Shown: positions 22,968 to 34,151 of the stretch, piece after piece
Layout of the letters: every line of letters starts with the position of its first letter
How positions within the stretch are numbered: the stretch's first letter is position 1
Assembly: GCA_019454045.1 (NCBI GenBank)
Contig: SKCR01033651.1
Span: 1-64,000, forward strand
Origin: Zanthoxylum bungeanum
Lineage: Eukaryota; Streptophyta; Magnoliopsida; Sapindales; Rutaceae
Length of the DNA: 64,000 nucleotides
Direction of reading: 5' to 3'
Translations under genes and position numbers: made by a program
Notes under the pieces: generated by a model
Database searches by the model: none
Seen by the model: the letters and a program-made list of their open reading frames with translations, nothing else
What the model was told of the DNA's origin: nothing

Positions 22968-24792
22968 TGTTACTGTCCTACACATGCCCAAGATCTCTAA
23001 ACAATGATTTGTGTGTGAATAATCCAAGTTAAGTTGAGGAATACTTACATTGGTTGGTAGAGAATTTTCAAAAAATCATTTACAAGGATGAAGCTCCAAG
23101 CTTTAAAATGAGTTCCAAACCCTTGGGTGTGTTACCCTATCACCTTAATAGACTCCCAAAGTACTAGCTTTAACAAATTGTGAAGCAAAATTTTTCTCCA
23201 AGAAGAAAGAGGCTAACAATTTTGGAGAGAAAAAAAGAGAAGATTAATAGTGTTTTTGTTTTCCAAAAACTTGATACAAAAGTAGGTGGTTATGTTACTT
23301 AAATGCAACATTTAAGTTTTCCCAACTACTCACATCAATGAGTGACATGTGATGTAAGTTAAAGGGTCCCACCTAATTTAAATTCCAAATTTAAGTTGAC
23401 TTACACAACACACAACTATTACTTTGGGCCCGGGTTCGTTTAATCTAATTAAATGAATTTTTCGTCGCGACATAATTAAATCCAATTTAATTAAATAATA
23501 ATGCCCAGCAAAATTATTACGATAGTCGCTAACGAATTTAATTCCAAATTAATTCGTTCGCCCAAATTAGAATCCAATTTTAATTCCGCATTGAAATCCG
23601 ATTTAAATTAATATATCCAATATATTATTTGATCGATTAATTCTAAATAAATTTCATTCTCTCTTCTAGACGAATTTAATCCCATATAAATTCTTACCGC
23701 AATTAATCCCAGATTAATTTTCTCTCTCATAATTAATCTCAGATTAATTCTGTTCGAGTCAAATGTCATTGGTGAATCTTTGGGAAGCGACCAAAGAGAT
23801 TCATGGATATGTTGGCAGTAAATACAGTCATCAGACTATCCAAACACGTGCGTACCCCGTACTACGTTCTCACCAATTTACAAGACATGGTTGGCTTTTA
23901 GCAAAGCACCGTGCCTACCCAATTCTCCAGAAATATCCACCAAGGAATATATAATTGTATCAGACGTAGTATATAATGTATTGCACAATACGATCAAATA
24001 TCAAATGTCACGTGCTAGGCCTAAGGCTGGCTCTATGTCTGCCCTGTACGAAGCATATATTGGATCTCGCGTAACTACTCTATGTAATCAGATAATCATG
24101 ACCTAGTCATACTACCCCGATAGCTGCAACTTTTAAGAGTACTAGTACCATATCCTACATGATCATCATCTCCATATGACTGAAGTGATACTCCCATCTT
24201 GACATCACACCCAATACACTACGATTATCAGTAAACCCAGCAGAGGCGTACACAGAACCTGTTAAAGCTCTGGACGACCAATACCAAAGAAAACTGATTA
24301 TCGCAAGTATTAGTGATGCAAGTCTCAGGTTAAAGATCACATACACCTACCATGATTCGGATTCCCATAGACACATAGTCATAATAGAATGGGACTCCGA
24401 TGGGTCTATCCAGAGCGAAGCTGTTCCCGGTCCAACGGCTAACAAAACCTCTTATCACACTTGCATAAGTATCAAATACTTAAATATATGAGAACTATGT
24501 CGTTAAGCTTCCATAACGCGCACAGATGTAATACTAGTCTATTCTACATTATCGATGTCCAGTCTCGATAATACTACGACTAGGGATATTTAATGATTAA
24601 ACCGTTTGTGGATTAATGTTGTCTCATATCTTATTAATCTAATTTAACCATAAGGACTTTTATCATTAATAATCCAAGTAATCCAATTACATAATGATAA
24701 AATAGCAATTTCTTTTTTGTCACATAGTTAATTTTTACAAAAACACAATGTCTTTTACAAATAGTGACGCTATGGGTCATAATTGTCGAACA
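22968..24792 (-). repeat. Copia F 5' LTR
   Basis: Begins TGTTACTGTCC and ends AATTGTCGAACA (the other copies end TCCAACA); 1,825 bp. It carries the same inverted-repeat array; for example arm TTCGTTTAAT at 23435-23444, spacer CTA, second arm 23448-23457. Its right flank is Gypsy LTR sequence, so this is the outer end of F. Confidence 0.8.
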
Positions 24793-25386
24793 AATTTGGC
24801 ATGTGTAAATCGAAGATAGCAAAAATTGATAAATCTGAGCTCGTAACAACTTAGAAATCATAAAACGTTTCTAATATGCTTGACTTGTATGTTTTATTTG
24901 TAGTACGAGTGTGGTTAGTTACTGAGTTTTATAACTCATACCAAACCGGTTTGCTAATTTTTCAGGTTGGCTTCAAAATTAGTCAACCACTTCAACCTTG
25001 AATTTCATGCTTGTCACCTAAGTTGTAGTCACCTTCGCAAGTGTCCTGGGAAAAGTCTGAGAGGTTTAGGGTCTACGATTGTTATGTTATTTTTTGTGAT
25101 GTGAACTCTGTTTTGTAATATATAAGTAAAAGTTTTGATATGTATATGATGTTGTGGGCACGAAGCCCTTAAGTATTGAGTTTAGGCTTGATGTGTCTTG
25201 TGTGGACTTGAGGTCCTTTTATATGTTTGATGTCTACTACAGGTTTCCTTTTTGATGTTGGACTTCCTTACAGGTTGACCAATTTTAGGTTACATCATGT
25301 CCATTTTTCTGTAAATTTGGAGGCTTATGGAGATGGGTTAATCATGTATCATGCCGGTAGCATCCTGCCTCACACGAGATATTACA
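24793..25386 (+). repeat. Gypsy LTR M, 3' part
   Basis: Holds ATGCCGGTAGCATCCTGCC and ends GATATTACA at 25386, the usual end of chromovirus-like LTRs (starting TGTAA, ending TTACA). Its 5' part is missing where Copia F was inserted. To the right lies Copia G coding sequence, so M was inserted in G. Confidence 0.55.
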
Positions 25387-26026
25387 CAAATCATCGGTGA
25401 AGGTAAAGAAATATGAATAACCACTATGAGAAGTAAGACTCATGGGACCACATACATCATAATGTATTAGTTCCAACAAGTCAGAGGCTCGATGTCCTAC
25501 ACCAAAAAATTAGGCTTTTGTCATTTTACCATGAATGGAAGATTCAAAATTCGGGTAAGGCTAAACAGTGAGATTCTCAATCAAACCATTCCGAATATAC
25601 TAGGTCAGACATCGTACACCAATATGACCTAATCTCATATATCATAGTTCAATATTATTAATATTAGATCTAGTTCGTTTATTAGTCTCAACAATCAAAA
25701 TATCTGTAGAAGTATGAAAAATATAATGACCATTATTATTTGGACATACAAGGATATGAATATTATTTTTATCGTCATAACCTTCATAACCTTCTGAAGC
25801 TTATTTCATAACCTTCGTAACCTTCGTAAGTCTGAAGCTTATTTCCTCTACCGTCATAACCTTCTGAAAGTTCTCTCATATATGGACCAAAAGAGATGTG
25901 TTCTAAACTTTGAACTCTTCATGAAAACAATAACAATAACAAAAATAAAAATGAAAATGTTTAAATTATGAATAAAAATAACTACTCCAATATTCGCAAA
26001 ACTAGAATAATTCCTCTTGGCAACAT
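25387..26026 (-). pseudogene. Copia G integrase remnant (a different Copia family)
   Basis: Minus-strand translation gives the GAG-pre-integrase motif RLGHIGVRCL (about 25617-25640), IHGKMTKA, then the start of the integrase core ASDLLELIHYDVCGPM and SYFFTFTDDL, ending at the M boundary near 25387. The first catalytic Asp (HYD) is kept, but two to three in-frame stops occur upstream. The wording differs from Copia I (ELLALVHTDVCGPM), so it is another lineage. The region 25775-25875 repeats CATAACCTTC several times. Nothing more is recognised up to 26026. Confidence 0.7.
25775..25875. repeat. CATAACCTTC imperfect repeats
   Basis: Seven or so copies of (C/T)ATAACCTTC or CGTAACCTTC, and two copies of TCTGAAGCTTATTTC, inside the Copia G remnant. 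Confidence 0.6.
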
Positions 26027-26868
26027 TGTAACATCTGGTGAACCTAACGACTTGTAAGTTACTAGAGCCTGAGGATAATTATAATTCAGAGGCATAAAAC
26101 TTGATATAAATCATGTTTCAGTAAAGTGCTGATAAAATGACATTTGGGATATTTGGAATATTCCTTGAAATTTTGACGCGGAACTTAGTTTACGTCCCAC
26201 CTCGAACAACCTTTAGTAATCAGGCGTAACTTTTTCATACGATCTCCAAATTTTATGAACTTTATATCGTCGGAAAACTGAGACCGAGAGCTACAATTTT
26301 TACGGTGGATATTTTTTCAAATTTGAAACAGGAATATGTAAAAAATCATAAATTCCATAATTGGGACAATAATTTTGGGATTGGTCTAGAAAAATGATGA
26401 GGTGTCACAATCTTAGCCACCCATTGCATAACAAAAAATCAGCCTTTTGCCCTAAAAATAGAACATTGTTCACTACTCTTTTTTCTTAGCCAAAAATGTA
26501 ATTTGAGCCCAAGGGGTAGCTCTTCAATTTTCAAATTCTCATGCCAAAATGAAGGTTTATAGCTCAATTCCATGATAAAGTAAGATTAAATTTCTTTTCC
26601 TTCTATCATTTTTCAGTTTTATACATGCAAAAAGGAAAGCCCCAAAATTCACCATGAACCTTAGAATACCTAGTTGTGCATTTTAGCTTCAATGGAGATG
26701 ATAACATGCATATCTAAGCATTTAATGAAAGTCTTAAGCATAAGTTATAGTCTTTTTTGCAAAATACCCAAATATATTTCCCAATTGGGGGCTGGCTGAA
26801 AGTTTTAAACACTAATGGGGGTGATTTTGTTTCCATTGTTGATTAATAATGCTAGTTTGTGTGTTGGA
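26027..26868 (+). repeat. Gypsy LTR L, 5' part
   Basis: Starts TGTAACATCTGG, a chromovirus-type LTR start, within the Copia G remnant. It runs about 840 bp and is cut by the LTR of Copia H. No coding sequence of L is in the window. It may be the same family as LTR M. Confidence 0.5.
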
Positions 26869-28268
26869 TGTTGGGTTCTCTAAGAACATTCCTAGGATCA
26901 ATTAAGTATAAAACATGTGCATACTCGAACTAAGATTGCAGAAAAATACTTACAATGATCGGTTATGGCGGATGCGGAGATAAAAAAATTTCCAAGTCCT
27001 TTGTGTAGTGCTTCAAGCCCTCATTTGATTGTATGTTAAGCTCCAAGCTTGATCTTTTGAATTCCAAACTCAATGGGATGTTTCCCTATCACCTTAGTAG
27101 ACTCTTTGATGTGCTAGCAATGGAGAAAATTTGAAGCAAAATTTCCCCTAATGTGAGAGCAACTCACGACAATTGAAGATGAGAGGAGAGAGAGATGTAG
27201 TTCACGCCCAATGCTACAATAGAGAAATGTTGGATGTGTTTTTGATTTTCCATAATCAAGTAAATCAATTACCAAACTTCCATCAACATAAAGTGATGAG
27301 AATGAAAAGTGATATGACTTGATGTGGGCCCCACTTAATTCAAAATCCAAGTGGGCCCGCAAAACACATTCCGGGCTCGGGTTCGTTAATTCCGAATTTA
27401 CGAATTTTCTGTTACGACGTAATTAAATCAAATTTAATTAAAAAATTATGCATAGCAAAATTACTATTAAAATCACTCGCGAAAAATTATGCCCGAATTA
27501 AAATCCAATTTTAATTCTGTTATGAATATAATTTCATTTAATATATCGAAAATATATTAGTTTATCGATTAATTCCAAATTAATCGTTCTCTCTCTTCTA
27601 TTCGAATTTTATACCAGATAAATTCTCGCCGTAATTTATCCCAGATTAATTTTCTCTCTCTTCTAATTAGTCCCAGATTAATAATGTTCGAGTCAAACGT
27701 CATCGGTGAATATTCAGGAAGCGACCCATGAGATCCTTGGATATATTGGCAGTAAATCTGGTCGTTAGACTATCCGAATACGTGCATACCTCGTACCACG
27801 TTCATACCGATTTACAAGACATAGTTGGCTTCTAGCAAAGCACCGTGCCTACCCAATTCTCCAGAAATATTCTTTAAGTAATATATAATCTTTTTCAGGT
27901 GTAGTATACGTAGTGTTGCGTATTGCGATCCAATATCAGATGTCACATGCAAGGCTTGGGACTGGAATAGTGTCTGCCCCGTACGAAGCATATATCGGAT
28001 CATAAGCAACTAGTATATTCCGCATTATCGATGTCCAGTCTCGATAATACTACGACTAGGGATATTTAATGATTAAACCTTCGTGGGTTGATACTGTCTT
28101 ATACCTAATAATCCAGAACTAATTATAAGGACTTTTATCATTTATATATTCAAGTAATCTAATTACAAAAATAATAAAATAGCAATTTCCATTGCCACAT
28201 AGTTAATTTGTACAAAAACAACAATGTCTTTTACAATTAGTGACGTTATGGGTCATAATTGTCCAACA
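26869..28268 (-). repeat. Copia H 3' LTR
   Basis: Starts TGTTGGGTTCTC (26869; TG at 26862 is also possible), ends ATTGTCCAACA beside the purine tract. About 1.4 kb, shorter than its relatives because of a deletion near 28010-28020, where the sequence jumps from the CATAAGCAACTAGT block to CCGCATTATCG. The inverted-repeat array is present at about 27380-27690. Confidence 0.75.
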
Positions 28269-28281
28269 ATCTCCCACTTGG
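28269..28281 (-). promoter_or_regulatory. Copia H polypurine tract
   Basis: Minus-strand CCAAGTGGGAGAT next to the 3' LTR. Confidence 0.8.
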
Positions 28282-28283
28282 CC

Positions 28284-29750
28284 TATAGCCAGTCACTCAA
28301 GTATCTAACACACCTGAACTATGTACATGTTGCTCAAACTTTTGATGAGGAATACCTTTCATCAGCGGATCTGCAATGTTGTCATCTGATGCGACCTTCT
28401 CGATCTTCATATCATCACGATGTTTGATCTCACGAGTTAGATGGAAACGTTGAAGTACATGCTTGGATCGTTAATGAGACCACGGTTCCTTAGCCAGCGC
28501 TATTGCCCCATTATTGTCATAATACAATGGAACAGGCTCAGCAGCTAACGGAACTACTCTGAATCCACTTAGGAATTTACGGATCCAAACTACCTCTTTT
28601 GTTGCCTCAGCTGCAGCGTTGTATTCCGCTTCTATTGTTGAATCGTCAACAGTCTCTTGCTTGGAAGATTTCCAGCTTACTGCTCCATTTTTCTAACAAA
28701 ATATGTACCCAGATTGCGACTTACAGTCGTCTTTATCAGTTTGGAAACTTGCGTCGGTAAATCCAGTTACCTCAAGTTCTTCATCTCCATAGATTAAGAA
28801 AGCATCCCTAGTTCGTCTAAAATACTTAAGGATGTTCTTAACCGCCATCCAGTGACCATCACCTGGATTGGCCTGATAGCGACTACATATGCTCAAAACA
28901 TATGAGACATCAGGTCGCGTACATATCATGGCTTACATGATCAATCCGACTGTAGAAGCGAACAGGATCCGACCCATGTTGTCTCTCACATCTTGAGTTT
29001 GAGGACACATGTCCTTAGATAGAGTGACGCCATGTGACACTGGCAATAGTCCCCTCTTAGACTTATCCATGTTGAATCTCTTCATCACTTTGTCAATGTA
29101 CGTGCTCTGGGAGAGTCCAAGCAGCTTTCTAGATCTATCTCGATAGATCTTTATTCCCAGAATAAAGGCTGCTTCTCCCAGATATTTCATGTAGAATTTT
29201 AATGAAAGCCAAGCTTTCACCGATTGTAGCATGAGAATGTCATTGCCAATAAGCAATACATCCTCAACGTAAAGGACAATAAATGTCAGTGCGCTCCCAC
29301 TAACCTTCTTATATATACAAGGATCATCCTCATTTTGAACGAAGTCATATTCTTTTATGATCTCATCAAAATGTTGGTTCCAAAAACGCGATGCTTGCTT
29401 CAATCCATAAATGGATCGATTTAACTTGCAAACCTTGTTCGTATGTTTTGGTATGACAAAACCGTCAGGTTGTTGCATATAAACATCCTCTCAAAGGTTT
29501 CTATTAAGGAAATCGGTTTTGACGTCCATCTTCCATATTTCGTAATCGAAATATGCAGCAATAACAAGCATTATCCGAATAGATTTAATCATGGCAACAG
29601 GTGAAAATGTTTCGTCGTAATCGACACCATGTCATTGACGATACCCTTTCGCTACAAGCCTAGTTTTGTACGTTTATATGTTGCCATCCATGCCGGTCTT
29701 CTTCTTGAAGACCCATTTGCAACCAATACGCTTTACGCCTTCTGGTGCAT
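28284..29750 (-). pseudogene. Copia H RT (C-terminal part) and RNase H
   Basis: Frame 28933-29478 (181 codons) covers RT from MQQPDGFVIP through SIYGLKQASRFWNQ to the active site, which reads YVEDVLL: the first Asp of YVDD is Glu. Frame 28693-28929 covers ICTRPDVSYVLS to TGFTDASFQTDKDD (RNase H catalytic Asp kept). RNase H continues to 28284 in broken frame. Towards 29750 the fingers region KRIGCKWVFKKKTGMDGN is readable; K is inserted in the codons before it. The two halves of RT are now 25.7 kb apart. Confidence 0.85.
29746..29750. repeat. Target-site duplication of Gypsy K, left copy (TGCAT)
   Basis: Identical to 55457-55461, 25.7 kb away, on either side of the two matching LTRs. Confidence 0.85.
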
Positions 29751-31886
29751 TGTAGGACACATAAATCGGCGATGTTGTTCCAGGCTTGTGGCCCGGTCGG
29801 GAGTACGGAGTAGCCCGCGGGGGAACTAAACCGGAGAAATAACATGGAGTCACCACCCAGTGTGAACTGGGAAAATGATTTAAGGTCGCACTTACCCCTC
29901 GCAAGGGAAGACCTCAAACCGTTGGGTTCGGAATGGTCCCTTACTTATGCCACTTGTAATGAATGGATTTATGTAATAATATAACTGAGTCTACGCAACA
30001 ACAACCTACATCTAAGTTTGCATACTACCTATATCTAAGTTTGCATGCATAAAAGTAAGTCAGAATAACGGTAAGCACACAATCTCATGCATACAATAAA
30101 TCACTAAGCATGGCAATGTAAATAAATAATAACCTAAACATAAATGTAGAAGAGACATAATCAAGTTCCTAATGCGAAAGAAATAACTAAATCATGCTTA
30201 GAAATAATCAACTGATCATGCATAAAAAATAACATACTGAACAACCTAATCATGCATAAAAGATAACATATTAAACAACCTAATCATGCATAAAAGATAA
30301 CATACTAAACAACCTAATCATGCATAAAAGATAACATACTATTTCTAACGAACATTAAATAATCATGAGATCGGATGACACGAAATATGTGCGTCTCTCA
30401 AGCGATACATGGCATTGTATCCCGAGTGCAGACCGCATTACCGTCCATTCGGATTCGGCTACGGAATTTACGTATGGGTTTCCGTCCGATATACCGCAAT
30501 GGATAACACATATTTCATTCATCCCATGGCCACAGCTTACATGAAACTATAATACGCATGCGAAGAAATAATAATACCTAACGGAAAGAAAGTGCGGGAA
30601 TAAATAAAAAGGTGCCCTCAGGTCTAACCTCTTAAGTCGTCTCTTGGAAGTACGTTACACGGTTGTCGGAAGGGTTGATGCTCCACAACTTTTTCGATTT
30701 ACTGGTTCGTTCTTTTCCTTTGTTACCTCGCTGTTTGGGCTGCTGTTTTACTTGTTTTATGCAATGGATGTGCAGTTTTTATGGACTGTTTTCGGTGAAA
30801 TGGGCTGTTTTTCAGTGTAGTTTTTTGGTAGTTTCAGGGAAGATTTCAGGTACTATTTTAGGGGGTTTGGAGTGCAGTTCATAGGCTAATTTTTGGTCAT
30901 TGCTGGGGTATTTTCTGGAGTGTTTTTATGCGTGAAGGAGAGGGGTTACAGGGGCGTGAAGTTTATTGTGTATGTTGATGCGTGGAGAGGTGTTTGGTCG
31001 GTTGGTGAGGGTTGTTGTTTTGTGTGTTGAGGATGCGATGAGTGGAATGTGTGCTACCAAGTGCTGAGGGCGTGAGTGTGTGCGTGAGGCTGTGATGAGT
31101 GGATTGTGGGTGCGTGAGGGTTGTGTGTTGAGTGAATGTGTGCGTGAGGGTTGTGTGTTTAATGAGAGAGAGCTGAGTGTGTGTGTGTTGGAATGAGATA
31201 GAGCCGAGTGGGAGAATAGGGTTTATTACTTTTTGTGTTTGCCGTGCATATGATGAATGAGCTATAGGGAAAAAAAGTGTTGGGTTTGTGCTCATTTTTA
31301 TAGGCAAGGGTGGAGGTTATCCTTATACGGGTAGGGAAAAAATATTGCAATTATGGGGATATCTTTTAATTTGTGTATCATAAGGAAATGGTCTTTTTAA
31401 TTTAGGAAGGTAAATGTTTTACTTTAGGAAATGGATTTAATTTAATTAGGAATATAATTTATGGGATTTCATTTGATTTTACAATTTAGGAATGTGATTT
31501 AATTTGATTAGGAATGTGATTTATATGATTTGATTTGATTCTTTCAATTCGGGAAGGTGATTTGGCTTGATTTCAACATGTGTTTAATGTATGAATTGGT
31601 TATTTTGGGAAGGGTGATGGGCGTGAATTAGGTCATTTGGGCGTGGTTTTGGTTCTTTTTTGTGGGCTTGGTGTGTGGCTTGCGGGGGTTTGGGCTGAGG
31701 ATGAATTTTAAAACACAGATCCAACAAGCGAACTCGCAGCTAAGCAAACAAATTTAGTCCAATAAGATATCAATTTTTGACTTTTCCCTTACGACGTCTG
31801 TTTCCCGCGACTTCCACAACTTAAAGAGTAGTGCCTCAGTACGAGGCTCATCATCAGGATTTATATGCAAAAATGTAGTGCCTACA
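29751..31886 (-). repeat. Gypsy K 3' LTR (left)
   Basis: Plus-strand ends TGTAGGACAC and GTGCCTACA. Contains 34 bp tandem units (30210-30345), a G-rich, C-poor stretch (plus strand, about 30960-31210) with GCGTGAGGGTTGTGTG repeats, and A/T-rich U3 sequence. Compared with the right LTR, about 15 of the first 155 positions differ, many of them C/T changes. Confidence 0.85.
30210..30345. repeat. 34 bp tandem repeat in Gypsy K LTR
   Basis: About four units of AACAACCTAATCATGCATAA plus AAGATAACATACTA here; about three in the other LTR at 53780-53880. Confidence 0.75.
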
Positions 31887-31901
31887 GTCGCCCCCACTTT
31901 T
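31887..31901 (-). promoter_or_regulatory. Gypsy K polypurine tract
   Basis: Minus-strand AAAAGTGGGGGCGAC directly before the 3' LTR, a Tat-type tract. Confidence 0.8.
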
Positions 31902-32029
31902 ATGGGACTTGTGCAGTGTTTGACAATGACAATCCTATCAAAGTTATGCAATGCATTTTTACTTACCTGGCTCGCCAAATGCCACTTGACTTGTCTGTTG
32001 CTTCGAACTGAGTTCATATTGTGCTGCCA
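31902..32029 (-). other. Gypsy K 3' noncoding sequence
   Basis: Between the purine tract and the 63 bp repeats; no coding sequence recognised. Confidence 0.6.
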
Positions 32030-32200
32030 TACCCGGTGTGCTAAACCACATAATCGAGGTGTCGTGGTTGTGTCTCCATACCTGGAGTGCCATACCCGGC
32101 GTGCTAAACCCTATACCCGAGGCGTCGCGGTTGTGTCTCCATTCCCGAAGTGCCATACCCGACGTGCTAAACCACATACTTGAGGTGTTGCGGTTGTGTC
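32030..32200. repeat. 63 bp tandem repeat of Gypsy K, left part
   Basis: About 2.7 units built on CCATACCCGGAGTGCC and GTGCTAAACCCCATACC, continuing at 42220 beyond Copia J. The last five bases, GTGTC, are the J target-site duplication. Confidence 0.8.
32196..32200. repeat. Target-site duplication of Copia J, left copy (GTGTC)
   Basis: Identical to 42220-42224. GTGTC is also part of every 63 bp unit, so the match is slightly less telling than usual, but the frame of the repeat continues properly across J. Confidence 0.8.
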
Positions 32201-34135
32201 TGTTGGACAGTTATGACCCATAGCGTCACTGTTTGTAAAAGACATTGTGTTTTTGTACAAAATTAACTATGTTGTAATGAAATTGCCTTTTACCGTTTTG
32301 TAATTTATTTACTTTGATATATAAATGGTAAAAGTCCTTATGATTAGTTCCGGATTGAGATGATATAAGACAATATCAATCAATAAAGGTTTAATCATTA
32401 AATATCCCTAGTCATAGTATTATCGAGATTGGACATCGATAATACGGAATAGACTAGTATTGCACTTGTGCGCGTTGTGAGGGCATAACAGCAAAGTTCA
32501 CATACTTTTAAGTATTGGATACTTATGCAAGTGCGATAGGAGGTTTTGTTTTTCCGATGGTACGGAAAACAGCTTCGCTCTGGATAGACCCCGCGGAATC
32601 CAATTGGTAGTATGTATATGTGTCTATGGGAGTCCGCTTCAGGGTAGGTGTATTTGGTCTCAACCTGAGACTTGCATCGCTAGTACTTACGACAATCGGT
32701 AAACTTTGGTTTTGGTTGTCCAGGGCTTTAACAGGTTCTGTGTACGCCTCTTCTGGGTTTATTGAGAATTGTAGTGTATTGGATGTGATGTCAAAACGGA
32801 AGTATCACTTCAGACATATGGAGATGATGATCACGTAGGGATTCAGAACTTGTTCTCTATTGTGTTGCAACCATCGGGATAATATGACAAGGTCATGATT
32901 ATCCGATTCAAAGAGACTAGTTGCTTGATATCCGATATGTGCTTTGTACGGGCCAGACACTATTCCAGCCCCAGGCCTTGCACGTGACATCCGATACTGG
33001 ATCGCAATACATAATACTACGATATACTACGCCTGATATAGATTGTATATTCCTTTAAGAATATTTCTGGAGAATTGGGTAGGCATGGCGCTTTGCTAGA
33101 AGCCAACCTTGTCTCGTTAATCTGTAAAAATGTAGTATGAGGTACACACATGTTCGGATAGACCGACGACCGTATTTACTGCCAACATATCCAGGGATCT
33201 CTTGGGTCACTTCCCGAAGGTTCACCGATGAGGTATGATTAGAGCATGATTAATCTGGGATTAATCGCGGAGACACTTTATCTTAGATAAATTACTATTT
33301 GAAGAGAGAGAAAGATTAATTTGGAATTAATCGAAAAAATTATATATTCGATATATTAAACGTAATTGGATTTCGACGCAAAATTAAAATTAGATTTTAA
33401 TTCGGGCAAACGAGTTAATTTAGAATTAATTCGTTAGGGACGTGAATAGTAATTTCATTGGGCATAATTATTTAATTACGTCGCGACGGAAGTTCATTAA
33501 TTCGGAATTAGCGAAACCGAACCCGGAAGTGTTTGCGGGTCCACTCATATATTGAATTCGAGTGTGGCCCACAAGTCACATCGCGAGTCACATCACTTGT
33601 CATTAATTTGTGATAGATGTCAAAGTCACTTTTTGAAAGTGACATGATGTCACTATTCATGATGCAAGTTGTTGAGATCATTTATTACAATTTTGGAGCC
33701 AAAATTGGCTTTGACTTTTTTGTAAACTAATACCAACATTTGGTAATTGTTTTTTCATTCATTCATTCGGTTTTTTGGAAAAATAAAGATTGAAAAACAT
33801 AACTCTCTCTCTCTCCCCATTTTCTTGCAAAACTGTGAGCTCCATTGAAGGGAAAATTTGATTCTCTTTCTTCATTTTGCTAGCACAATCAAAGGATCAA
33901 ACCAAGGTGATAGGGAAGCTTATCTTAGAGCATTGATTTCCATTAAAGCTTGGAGCTTCATCATCTTCATCAACAAAGCCTCTCTTGGCCGAATTTAAAG
34001 CTTGAAGGGAAGGAAAATTTTGTTGAGCATCACATCCAAACCGATCAATGTAAGTGTGTTTCCGCCACATTTCTTTATAGTATTCTTTCTATTTCATGGC
34101 TTAAAATGATCTTGGGACATCAATAGAAACCAACA
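32201..34135 (+). repeat. Copia J 5' LTR
   Basis: TGTTGGACAG to GAAACCAACA, 1,935 bp. The inverted-repeat array lies at about 33240-33510; an ACGTCGCGACG palindrome lies near 33478. A purine-free CTCTCTCTC run near 33805 and a GGTGATAGGGAAGCTT block near 33906 are shared with all relatives. Confidence 0.9.
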
Positions 34136-34136
34136 A

Positions 34137-34151
34137 TTGTATCATGGAGCC
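34137..34151 (+). promoter_or_regulatory. Copia J primer binding site
   Basis: TTGTATCATGGAGCC, a mutated form of the Copia PBS TTGGTATCAGAGCC, one base after the LTR. Confidence 0.75.

Noticed and set aside
30963..31307. Threonine/histidine/serine-rich ORFs (-) in the K LTR
   Set aside because: Produced by skewed low-complexity LTR sequence with repeat units.
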